Below the pieces are notes generated by a model. The model was not told where the DNA came from, did no database searches, and saw nothing but the letters and a program-made list of their open reading frames with translations. DNA of 64,000 nucleotides. Source: Nitrobium sp046350935 (GTDB taxonomy: Bacteria; Nitrospirota; Thermodesulfovibrionia; Thermodesulfovibrionales; Dissulfurispiraceae). This document shows, in pieces, positions 8,772 through 16,304 of the stretch; within the stretch, counting starts at the first letter, position 1; the number at the start of each line of letters is the position of its first letter. The translations under genes and the position numbers were made by a program. The stretch spans positions 1-64,000 of the forward strand of contig JAXLZK010000008.1 in the NCBI GenBank assembly GCA_046350935.1. The letters run 5' to 3'.

Positions 8772-9497
8772 CTACACCTTTGCGATATCGGTGACCGCAC
8801 GCGAGGCAAGCTCGTCGAAATTCTTTATGGCCTTCTGCGCCGCCTCGTATTCCCTCAGGGCAGTAATGATCCCCACCATCTCCAGAACCGGATTGACGTT
8901 GGACAACTCAAGAGTCCCCTGCTGGACCTCGCCATCCGCTTCGCCCGCCTCTTTTCCTGAAAAGAGCGAGCTGCCGACATGCAGGGGCGCATCGACTTTC
9001 ACTACTTTCATCTTTCCGACGGAGGCGCCTCCGGCGCTCACCGTTCCGTCCGGAAGCACGCTCACCGGTTCGCTGCCGCTGACGCGCAGGGGCCTGTCGC
9101 CTGTATCGAGTACCTTCTGTCCGCCCGTGGTCACCAGGTACCCTTCGCTGTCCAGGCTGAAAACGCCGTTTCGCGTGTACAGGGTCTGCCCCTGTCCCTC
9201 CACCGCAAAAAAACCGTCCCCGCTGATAGCGAGATCGAGGGGGTTCCCCGTCGACTTCATGATTCCCGGTGAACGGTCGACGAACATCTGACCGGAGTCC
9301 ACCGTCATGGTCCGGGCGTCCGGATAGAGGGAAGCGGCCCTCTGCACATCGCGGGCGACGACCGCATAGGTGCGCGCGGAAAAGGACTCTCTCTTGTATC
9401 CGATGGTGCCGGCGTTCGCCAGATTATTGGCGATGGCGTCCAGCTCCAGACTTCTGAGCACCGCCCCGGATGTCGCTACGTACATTCCTTTGTGCAT
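8772..9497 (-). CDS. flgF: FlgF, proximal rod protein
   Basis: 241 residues. MHKGMYVATSGAVLRSLELD then ANNLANAGTIGYKRESF are the FlgF/FlgG family N-terminus; SNVNPVLEMVGIITALREYEAAQKA the C-terminus. FlgF is a proximal rod subunit. The frame can be extended to a GTG at 9536, but that adds 13 unrelated residues; the ATG at 9497 has AAGGAAGG upstream and fits the family. It is the first gene of flgF-G-A-H-I-J, preceded by a consensus sigma-54 promoter. Confidence 0.95.
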   Translation of the reverse strand: MHKGMYVATSGAVLRSLELDAIANNLANAGTIGYKRESFSARTYAVVARDVQRAASLYPDARTMTVDSGQMFVDRSPGIMKSTGNPLDLAISGDGFFAVEGQGQTLYTRNGVFSLDSEGYLVTTGGQKVLDTGDRPLRVSGSEPVSVLPDGTVSAGGASVGKMKVVKVDAPLHVGSSLFSGKEAGEADGEVQQGTLELSNVNPVLEMVGIITALREYEAAQKAIKNFDELASRAVTDIAKV

Positions 9498-9522
9498 CGC
9501 GCCTTCCTTTCCTTCCTCATCA

Positions 9523-9540
9523 GGGTGTGTATGCACACCC
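9523..9540. promoter_or_regulatory. 18-bp inverted repeat in the flgF leader
   Basis: GGGTGTG-TATG-CACACCC, a perfect 7-bp inverted repeat between the sigma-54 promoter and the flgF start. A close relative (14 of 16 core positions) lies at 11065-11080 upstream of nhaA. It could be an operator or a leader hairpin. Confidence 0.45.
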
Positions 9541-9570
9541 CGGTGCGTGTTCGTACTCCCTCAGTCATTT

Positions 9571-9586
9571 TGCAATATCGGTGCCA
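9571..9586 (-). promoter_or_regulatory. Sigma-54 promoter of flgFGAHIJ
   Basis: Minus strand TGGCAC-CGATA-TTGCA, a full match to the sigma-54 consensus TGGCAC-N5-TTGC(A/T) with the GG and GC pairs 10 nt apart. The flgF start is about 75 nt downstream. Presumably driven by one of the two sigma-54 activators encoded at 43.5-48.9 kb. Confidence 0.85.
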
Positions 9587-9705
9587 GACCGTGAGGATCG
9601 GAAGAAAGCGCCTTTCAAGGGGGCCCGCCCCCGAAAACCGGCCCTCTGCGCGGAGGGGACGGCCGCCGGCGCGGCGGCTTGGGAGAAAAAGCGCTGCAGC
9701 TGACA

Positions 9706-9718
9706 GGAAAAATTTTCC
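9706..9718. repeat. GGAAAAATTTTCC palindrome, copy 1
   Basis: An odd 13-bp palindrome found exactly three times in the window, always between genes (also 42183 and 59180). Here it lies in the 233-nt gap between nhaA and flgF, upstream of the sigma-54 promoter. Apart from this site, the promoter and the inverted repeat at 9523, nothing else is seen in that gap. Confidence 0.5.
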
Positions 9719-9730
9719 CATGCGGGAAAA

Positions 9731-10918
9731 TTATACCTTTTCGGAAGGGGAGGAAGAAGACGCCTCGGTCGAGACCCTCCGGACCCGGAGCAGTTTTGCG
9801 AGTAGCGCAGCAATCAGGGCGTTGACGATACTGAGGACCGCCCCCATCTTCGCCGCCTCCCGGAGGTCGGTATGGGCGAAGGCGACACCCGCCATGAACA
9901 GCGCCACGGTAAAGCCGATCCCGGCGATCACCCCGGCAACCAGCAGGTGCCTTCTGTTCATGCCCTCCGGCAGGGAGAACCCAAGCTTCTCGCTGAGGAG
10001 CCCCATGAGGAAGACCCCCATTCCCTTTCCGAGCAGGAGAGCAAGAAAGACGAGCCATGTTACGGTCTGCGCTTTAGAAAACGGTATCCCTGCATTCGCG
10101 AGACCGAAGAGGAAAAGACCGAAATCGACGATGCGCCTCCAGTCGTGCTCGAAACGGCATAAGGGGGAGGGGTCGCCGCTCTCCTCCTCGAAGACCTCGG
10201 ACTTGGTGTCCCTTTGCGGGGGCGGCAGGAAGGGGACGATGAAAACGAGGGCCAGCGCCGGGTGGAGATGTGCTTTGAAGAGGCCTATCCAGCTCAGCAC
10301 TCCCCCCGAAAGGAGATAGTACCAGTAATTCATCACCCCCCGCTTCCTGAGCGCACAGGCGGAGAGCACGCCGAGGAAGGGAAGAAGCAACCAGGCCGGG
10401 ACCACAGGATGAGAGGGGTCCGGGTAGAAGACCGAGATAATCACCAGGCCTATGGCGTCATCCGCGATCGCGAGCAGCAAGAGAAAGGAAATGACGGGAT
10501 GATTCCCGCCGAACAGCATGCGCGCAACCAGCCACGCCAGGGCGATGTCCGTTGCGGTCGGTATCCCCCAGCCGCGCAGCAGGGAGGGCGAACCCCAGAC
10601 GGCGTTCAGTATCAGGTACACCGCTATGGGGCCGATGACGCCCCCCAGTGTCGACAGGAGAGGGTTCACCGCCTTGTGCGGCGGATTGAGCGAGCCTCCT
10701 GGCAAACAGCTCAGGGTGATTTCGACCGCTGCGATGGCGAAGAAAAAGACCATGAACAGCTCGTTCGCAACGAACTCGACGTCCATAAGGCCCAAAACCG
10801 GCGTCCTCATGAAGCGGTCATAGCCCGCCGGGGAAAGGTTGGCCCAGGTCAGCGCGACCGCGACGCCGACGAGGAGGGGAACGGAAAAATCTCTGAGCAG
10901 ATTGATCTTCTCTTTCAC
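9731..10918 (-). CDS. nhaA: NhaA-type Na+/H+ antiporter
   Basis: 395 residues from the GTG at 10918 (E. coli NhaA has 388). Polytopic inner-membrane protein with the NhaA hallmarks: GIPTATDIALA in the TM4 region and the ion-binding Asp pair in LLLAIADDAIGLVIISVFY. NhaA exchanges two H+ for one Na+ and sets internal pH and sodium. The frame is open 144 nt further upstream, but that part is Arg/His-rich and unlike a membrane protein start; AGAGG precedes the GTG. It sits alone between the chemotaxis operon and flgFGAHIJ, an unusual place for nhaA. Confidence 0.95.
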   Translation of the reverse strand: MKEKINLLRDFSVPLLVGVAVALTWANLSPAGYDRFMRTPVLGLMDVEFVANELFMVFFFAIAAVEITLSCLPGGSLNPPHKAVNPLLSTLGGVIGPIAVYLILNAVWGSPSLLRGWGIPTATDIALAWLVARMLFGGNHPVISFLLLLAIADDAIGLVIISVFYPDPSHPVVPAWLLLPFLGVLSACALRKRGVMNYWYYLLSGGVLSWIGLFKAHLHPALALVFIVPFLPPPQRDTKSEVFEEESGDPSPLCRFEHDWRRIVDFGLFLFGLANAGIPFSKAQTVTWLVFLALLLGKGMGVFLMGLLSEKLGFSLPEGMNRRHLLVAGVIAGIGFTVALFMAGVAFAHTDLREAAKMGAVLSIVNALIAALLAKLLRVRRVSTEASSSSPSEKV

Positions 10919-11064
10919 AACGCCTCTTTGCCTTCGCCGCGAAAGCGCGCGATCGTCCGATGGAACGGCAAGGAGATGCAGCGTCTGCCGGTGAACCGGG
11001 ACAGCGGGGTGCGAGGGGACTGCCGGGAAAGCACGCCGGGAAGCAGCGTGTCCTTTCCTCATAC

Positions 11065-11080
11065 GGTGTGCAGATACACC
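11065..11080. promoter_or_regulatory. Inverted repeat upstream of nhaA
   Basis: GGTGTGCAGATACACC, 5-bp arms, in the 232-nt gap between the HDOD gene and nhaA. It matches the reverse complement of the 9524-9539 element at 14 of 16 positions. No convincing promoter is visible in the rest of this gap. Confidence 0.4.
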
Positions 11081-11150
11081 CTACTTCTAATTATATCCTA
11101 TCACGTGGCGGGATGACGGCCGGAAGGATGCCGCATTCGTCCTGCACCCC

Positions 11151-11993
11151 TTATTCCATCAGGTTCGCTTTCTGTTCGACATACGCCTTTTTCAGTTTTT
11201 CCTGGAGCTCGTTGAACCTCTCCTCGGTTATACTGATGCGCTCCAGTTCGATGGCGGGGATGCTGTCGGGCATCCTAAGCCCGATCCCGAGATTCAGGCA
11301 CATCGTATCGGCTATCTTGATGATCTCGCACAGGGTTTCGTGATTGCCGTCCTCGAAAGACGGGAAACTCTCCGCATGATGATATTCGACAACGACTTCG
11401 AGGTTCTTGGGGAGCTTCCACTTGCGCGCGATGAGGCCCCCCACATTGCAGTGGTTGAAGCCGAGCATCTCGTCCTCGACCCTGAGGAAACTCTCTCCCT
11501 GTTCGTAGACGCGCTCGATAACAAGGGAATACGACTCCGCCATGCTGTTGTTAAGGATCGTCTTCCCCACGTCGTGCACGAGCCCCGCCACCATCGCCTC
11601 CTCGGCGGGCAGCATCCGGGTCTCCATGGCAAGGAGAGAGGCGGCGAGGGACACACCGAGGCTGTGCTCCCAGAGCTTCTGCTCGAAGAGTCCGAAATTG
11701 CGGTGGAGGTCCTTCAGCGACGCGGCAACCACCAGGGACTTCATGGTAGTGAAGCCGATGGTGATAATCGCGGCGGAGACCGTGTCGATGCTCCTTCCCC
11801 GCCCGTAGTAGGGGGAGTTGGCGATCCTCAGGAGCCGCGTGGAAAAGGATTGGTCGCGGGCGATGATCCTCTCGAGCTCGTTGAGCGAGGAGTGGTCGTC
11901 GTTCATGAGATGCAGCACTTTCGTTGCCACCGTGGGCAGGCTGGGCACGTCGACGGTCTCGAGGATTATCTTTTCGAGGATTTCTTCATTCAT
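11151..11993 (-). CDS. HDOD-domain signalling protein
   Basis: 280 residues. An HDOD domain fills residues about 10-210: VPSLPTVATKVLHLMND, then ARDQSFSTRLLRIANSPYYG, the HD-like VHDVGK at about 139-144 and FNHCNVGGLIARKW. HDOD proteins are regulatory, often linked to c-di-GMP or chemotaxis signalling in proteobacteria and relatives; most show no hydrolase activity. It overlaps the upstream receiver gene by 4 nt and ends the chemotaxis operon, so a role in tuning motility is likely but not shown. The C-terminal 70 residues are helical and unassigned. Confidence 0.88.
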   Translation of the reverse strand: MNEEILEKIILETVDVPSLPTVATKVLHLMNDDHSSLNELERIIARDQSFSTRLLRIANSPYYGRGRSIDTVSAAIITIGFTTMKSLVVAASLKDLHRNFGLFEQKLWEHSLGVSLAASLLAMETRMLPAEEAMVAGLVHDVGKTILNNSMAESYSLVIERVYEQGESFLRVEDEMLGFNHCNVGGLIARKWKLPKNLEVVVEYHHAESFPSFEDGNHETLCEIIKIADTMCLNLGIGLRMPDSIPAIELERISITEERFNELQEKLKKAYVEQKANLME

Positions 11994-12364
11994 ATCTTCT
12001 CAAACTCCGCTACTATGCTCTTTATCTCCTCCAGCTTGAAAGGCTTGCCGATCACCCGCACCTTCTCTTGCTTCATGAATTCCTCAAGGCGCTCGTCGAG
12101 GACCGCTCCGGTAAAGAGGGCAAACCGCTTCACGAGGTCTCCATCCATGCTCCTGAGCGTACGGTAGAGGAGGTCGCCGGAGGTCTTCGGCAACTGGTAA
12201 TCGCAAAAAACAGCCCAGTACCGGCCGGCCTCCACCGCACGCACCGCCGCCTCTCCCGAGAGGAAAACGTCCGTCCGGTACCCGAGACTGCCGAGAAATA
12301 TTTTCATCAGCTCCGCTACGTCGGGCTCGTCGTCGATAACCAGCACCGTATGCATTCCTCTCAC
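11990..12364 (-). CDS. Single-domain response regulator (REC)
   Basis: 124 residues, one CheY-like receiver: acidic pair VIDDEPD at 9-15, phospho-acceptor Asp in FCDYQLP, Thr in LFTGAV and Lys in IGKPF. There is no output domain. GTG at 12364 overlaps the MCP stop (GTGA); an ATG three codons in has no spaced ribosome site. Between the MCP and the HDOD gene it probably relays signal to a partner protein, with HDOD the obvious candidate. Confidence 0.9.
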   Translation of the reverse strand: MRGMHTVLVIDDEPDVAELMKIFLGSLGYRTDVFLSGEAAVRAVEAGRYWAVFCDYQLPKTSGDLLYRTLRSMDGDLVKRFALFTGAVLDERLEEFMKQEKVRVIGKPFKLEEIKSIVAEFEKI

Positions 12365-13875
12365 ACCCCCTGCCCGAGGTCGTCCGCCAGGCCGAGAATC
12401 TCCTCAAGCAGCGACAGGGCGGAGACGACGCTCTCCCGCGCAGCATCCCTGTCGCCCCTCCGGGACGCCTCAAACGCCGCCGTGCCCTTCTCGTGCAGCT
12501 CCTTGTGGCGCTCTTCCAGCAAACGGAACGAGGGGAGTGCCCCGAAGAGGTCTCTGCCTTCCCCGTACAGCCACCTCCCCATCCGCGATCTTTCCGGGTG
12601 CAGCTCGTCCGGGGAGAGCGCCGCCGCCCGCAGATCGAGCAGTTCGAGGATGCGGAGCATCCAGAGGACGTAGTCGGCCTTGAGGACACCCAGCCTCGTT
12701 TTCGGGTCTCTGAACCCGTTCAGGAGCCGGAGGAACTCCTTGGCGTCCGCGCCAAACTTGTTGAAGGACGCCGCCATCTCCTTTACGCTTTCCGAACTCT
12801 GCCGGGCATCCCCCACCAGACCCGCAAAGGTGAAAGATACCTCCATGGCGGCCGCGGACTGCTCCTCGGAGGCGGAGACCACCTGGCTGACCCTGTCGGA
12901 TACCTCCTCGAACCCGGCGGAAATGTCCCGGAACGACTCGTCGAGCCTCCGGGCGCTGTCCCCTGTCTGGTGCGCCTTTTTGACCGCAACGTCCATGATG
13001 CCGGTCGCCTCCACCGTTCCCGAATGGATGGAGCCCAGGATGTTGTTGATCTCGTACGTGGCGTTCGACGTCCTCTGGGCCAGCTTCCGCACCTCGTCGG
13101 CGACCACGGCGAAGCCCCTGCCCTGCTCCCCGGCCCGCGCCGCCTCGATGGCGGCGTTCAGGGCGAGGAGGTTCGTCTGCTCGGCAATGTCCTTGATCAT
13201 GAGGACGATCTCGTCGATCTTTCTCGAAGAAGCGGACAGGTCTCTGACCTTCCGGGAGGCCTCCTCCAACTGCGCGTTGACGGCATGGATGGAGGCGACC
13301 GTCTCGTCGATCATCGTTTTTCCCCGGGAAGAAGCCTGCTTTGCGCACTCGGCAGCCTGGGAAATGGTGCTGATGCTCCGCGCGATGTCGCAGATGGCAC
13401 CGGACATCTCCTCGGTCGCCGCCGCTGCGGAGGCTGTCTTCTCGAGGTCCTTGTCCACCTGCCGGGAGACGTCTTTGCCGTGGAGAGTCATAGTCGTCGC
13501 ATCCTGCAGCAGGTGCGCCGTCTTGTTCGCTATGTCCCGCATCACCTCCTGCAGTGTCACAATGATCTTGTTCATCTCTCTCGTCAGCTCTCCGGACCCG
13601 CCGTCGGCCTTTGCAGGGATGATGGTGAGGTCTTTCGCCGCTATCTTTCCGGCAGCCTCCCCGATGCCGTTCAGGACGGCTTTGCTGCTCCGGTTGAGGA
13701 GCGCGAAAGAGAGGGCGAAAGCGCCGGTGAACGCCGCAAGGAGGATGGCGATGGCAGAAACGCCCAGTCCTGCCGCGGTCATGACGGCGGCAAGAAGAAC
13801 GCTCATGAAAAGGCATCCTGCAGCAGCCTTCGTCGTGTGGCCTACAGAGTGCAGTTTATGCGGCATGCCTTTCAC
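12361..13875 (-). CDS. Methyl-accepting chemotaxis protein with degenerate CZB domain
   Basis: 504 residues from the GTG at 13875 (GGGAGG upstream; an ATG at 13866 is the alternative). Two adjacent hydrophobic segments (about residues 18-60) anchor it with almost no periplasmic part. Then comes the MCP signalling hairpin with the hallmark tip IAEQTNLLALNAAIEAARAG and FAVVADEVRKLA. The C-terminal about 105 residues resemble a chemoreceptor zinc-binding (CZB) domain: ADYVLW, ERSRMGRWLYGEG and EERHKELHEKG. The two later His are present (457, 461), but the expected first His is Tyr402 and the expected Cys is Ser430, so zinc binding may be lost or altered. Sensing is probably cytoplasmic. Confidence 0.93.
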   Translation of the reverse strand: MKGMPHKLHSVGHTTKAAAGCLFMSVLLAAVMTAAGLGVSAIAILLAAFTGAFALSFALLNRSSKAVLNGIGEAAGKIAAKDLTIIPAKADGGSGELTREMNKIIVTLQEVMRDIANKTAHLLQDATTMTLHGKDVSRQVDKDLEKTASAAAATEEMSGAICDIARSISTISQAAECAKQASSRGKTMIDETVASIHAVNAQLEEASRKVRDLSASSRKIDEIVLMIKDIAEQTNLLALNAAIEAARAGEQGRGFAVVADEVRKLAQRTSNATYEINNILGSIHSGTVEATGIMDVAVKKAHQTGDSARRLDESFRDISAGFEEVSDRVSQVVSASEEQSAAAMEVSFTFAGLVGDARQSSESVKEMAASFNKFGADAKEFLRLLNGFRDPKTRLGVLKADYVLWMLRILELLDLRAAALSPDELHPERSRMGRWLYGEGRDLFGALPSFRLLEERHKELHEKGTAAFEASRRGDRDAARESVVSALSLLEEILGLADDLGQGV

Positions 13876-13937
13876 TTTTCCTCCCTTTCTTCGGCCCTTT
13901 TCACCGGACAAGGCGGTCCCGTGCGCCGGGCGGCGGC

Positions 13938-15002
13938 CTACACCGAGTTGAGAATCTCCCCCGCTATTTCCTCAAGGGACAACACCTTGTCGGCGATTCC
14001 CGCGTCGACCACCGCCTTCGGCATCCCGAAGACGACGCAGGTCTCCTCGTTCTGCGCGAAGATCCTTCCTCCCGTCCCCTTCAGGCTCGTCAAGCCCTTG
14101 AGGCCGTCGTTCCCCATTCCGGTCAGAATGACTCCCAATGCCCTTCCCGGGAAAAGCTCGGCGACAGAGGCCATGAGGGCGTCCACCGAGGGGCGGTAAA
14201 TATACTCCTCTTTGTTTGTGGAGATGCTGACCACCGTTTCGATTCCTCTCCCCCGCGCCACACGCATATGCCCTCCCCCCGGGGCGACCAGGGCGAGACC
14301 CGGTCTCAGCGCCTCTCCGTCCGTCGCCTCCTTCACCGTTATCTCGCTGAGCTGATTGAGCCGTTCGGCAAAGGGTCCCGTAAAGTTCGGCGGCATATGC
14401 TGAGCAATGACGATCGGAACGGGGAAGCCCTTCGGCAGCCGGGGAATGATTTCCTGGAGGGCCTTGGGACCGCCCGTGGACGTCCCGATGGCGACAATGC
14501 CGATCCTTCTCTCTCCGGTCGTCCTCACCGGGAGGGGCCGGGAGGGTTCGGCGATGTTTGAGGAGGAGGTCGCCCGTTCCGCCGGGCGGAACCTCCTGCC
14601 GGGCAGCCCCTTCCGTCCGAGATGCTTTATCTTGTCGATCAGGATCTCCCGTATCTTCACGATATTGACGGAGAGCTCCGAGAGGTTTTTCGGGATAAAG
14701 TCGACCGCACCGAGATCGAGGGCGTCGAGCGTGACTTTCGCCCCTTCGGTCGTGATGGAGCTGACCATGATCACCGGAACGGGGCTCCGCTCCATGATCT
14801 GCTTCAAGGCGGCGATGCCGTCCATCCGCGGCATCTCGACATCCATGGTAACGATGTCGGGACGAAGCTGCGCTATCTTTTCGATCGCCTCCAGGCCGTC
14901 CCGCGCCGTGCCGACGATCTGTATCTCGGGATCTGAGGAGAGCATGCTCGACAGCGCATTTCTCATAAAAGCGGAATCGTCTACAATCAGAACCTTTACC
15001 AT
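13938..15002 (-). CDS. cheB: CheB, receptor methylesterase/deamidase
   Basis: 354 residues: receiver domain (LIVDDSAFMRNAL, phospho-acceptor in TMDVEMP, IPKN) joined to the methylesterase domain with catalytic Ser in GTSTGGPKAL, His in IAQHMPP and Asp in LTGMGNDGL. CheB removes methyl groups from MCPs to reset adaptation, opposing the cheR product at 19 kb. ATG at 15002 is chosen from family alignment; an in-frame GTG at 15017 is possible. Confidence 0.97.
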   Translation of the reverse strand: MVKVLIVDDSAFMRNALSSMLSSDPEIQIVGTARDGLEAIEKIAQLRPDIVTMDVEMPRMDGIAALKQIMERSPVPVIMVSSITTEGAKVTLDALDLGAVDFIPKNLSELSVNIVKIREILIDKIKHLGRKGLPGRRFRPAERATSSSNIAEPSRPLPVRTTGERRIGIVAIGTSTGGPKALQEIIPRLPKGFPVPIVIAQHMPPNFTGPFAERLNQLSEITVKEATDGEALRPGLALVAPGGGHMRVARGRGIETVVSISTNKEEYIYRPSVDALMASVAELFPGRALGVILTGMGNDGLKGLTSLKGTGGRIFAQNEETCVVFGMPKAVVDAGIADKVLSLEEIAGEILNSV

Positions 15003-15092
15003 GATAATGCAATCCACTCCTTCAGCATAGTAGGGTGCGCAGAGGGGTGCCGTTCGCTGCCCCGGGGGCGGGACGGCGCTCCTCCCCTTCGC

Positions 15093-16289
15093 TCAAAACC
15101 CGAAATCCTTCAGGAGATCGTCCACGTCCTCCTGCGAGACCTGCTCAGCCTCTGTCTCTTCGGAACCCGCGCCCTGTTCTATTTTGACTCCGAAGGTGGT
15201 GATCATCTTGACCAGTTCCGACTCTATCTCTCCCACAAGCGTTATCACTTTCTTTATGGTTTGTCCGGTAAGGTCCTGGAAAGACTGCGTCGTTAATATT
15301 TCGGTAAGATCGTCCTCCAGGCTGTTCTTGAAATTCCTCAGGAAGTTCACCGACTCCTCAGGCTCCTTGATGTTGCGGAGATGGGAGGCGAGGTCGTCCA
15401 TGCTCAAGGTATATTTCTCCACAATCCCCATCGTCTTGTTGGCGGCTTCCTCCGTCTTCTCGATGACGAACTGGAGCCGGTCGATGGCATTGGGCATCTC
15501 TTTTTCGGCCAAGCCCCTCAGCTTCGGGTCGAGGGCCTCCTTGAAGCTCCTGATGGAGTCGTGGAGCTTCCGCGTCACCTTCCCCACCTCTTTGAACAGC
15601 TCGCCCTGGGTATCGGCCTGCCCCTTCGACGCGATAGTCTGGACAGCGGCGTCCGCCCTTTCGTAATCCTGGCTCGAGATCGCATTCATGAAGGCGATCA
15701 TTTCGTCAAAAACGGCATACCGCGGGTCCTGCGCAGAGAAGCCCCTCTTCTCGAAGAACTGCCGGGCATCCAGCACCTCTTTTACCATGATCTCTCCCCC
15801 CATGCTCTCCAGCTTTCTCGTAACCTCCACGGTATCGCCCTCCTGCTCCTTCACCTCGAAAATTTCCTCTTCAAAAAGGCTTACGTCCTCCATGGGAATA
15901 AGCTTCTTCGTGTCCAGCAGTACGATCAGCTTGTCGTTGACCTTGGCGACCCCCGAGACAATGTCGGAGGTGTTGAAGTCGGTGGGGGGCTCTATCTCCG
16001 ATTCGTCAATGGTGACAACGCCCGTTATGCCGTCCACCAGCACTCCGAAGGTGATGCGCCCGCTCGTCACCACGATCACCTTTTCCCCTGCGGAGTCCCC
16101 TCCGTACAGGCCTGCGAGCTTTTTCAGGTTCACCACGGGGATGATGCGCCCCCGCAGATTGGTAATGCCCTCCAGGTAATCGGGCACCTGGGGCAGTTTA
16201 GTCAATTGGGGCAGATTGACGATCTCCTGGACCTTCAGAATGGGGATGGTATACTCGTTGGCGTTTATGGTGAAGCCGATGTATTGCAT
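15093..16289 (-). CDS. CheW-CheZ fusion: coupling protein joined to CheY-P phosphatase
   Basis: 398 residues in one uninterrupted frame. Residues 1-136 are a CheW domain (MQYIGFTINANEYTIPILKVQ opening is typical, then YLEGITNLRGRIIPVVNL and VLVDGITGVVTI). Residues about 190-398 are CheZ: the long helical hairpin (EVGKVTRKLHDSIRSF, KEMPNAIDRLQFVIEKTEEAANKT), the catalytic motif FQDLTGQTIKKV with D339 and Q343 at the positions of E. coli D143 and Q147, and a C-terminal tail EDVDDLLKDFGF that matches the CheY-P-binding peptide of CheZ. No separate cheW or cheZ is present in the window. The fusion would tether the phosphatase to the receptor-kinase array. cheA is 15 nt upstream, cheB downstream. 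Confidence 0.93.
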   Translation of the reverse strand: MQYIGFTINANEYTIPILKVQEIVNLPQLTKLPQVPDYLEGITNLRGRIIPVVNLKKLAGLYGGDSAGEKVIVVTSGRITFGVLVDGITGVVTIDESEIEPPTDFNTSDIVSGVAKVNDKLIVLLDTKKLIPMEDVSLFEEEIFEVKEQEGDTVEVTRKLESMGGEIMVKEVLDARQFFEKRGFSAQDPRYAVFDEMIAFMNAISSQDYERADAAVQTIASKGQADTQGELFKEVGKVTRKLHDSIRSFKEALDPKLRGLAEKEMPNAIDRLQFVIEKTEEAANKTMGIVEKYTLSMDDLASHLRNIKEPEESVNFLRNFKNSLEDDLTEILTTQSFQDLTGQTIKKVITLVGEIESELVKMITTFGVKIEQGAGSEETEAEQVSQEDVDDLLKDFGF

Positions 16290-16304
16290 GTCTCCTCCTC
16301 CTCG

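Noticed and set aside
9560..9600. ACCGATAT upstream of flgF as a sigma-28 -10
   Set aside because: No -35 at the right distance; the same bases form a perfect sigma-54 promoter.
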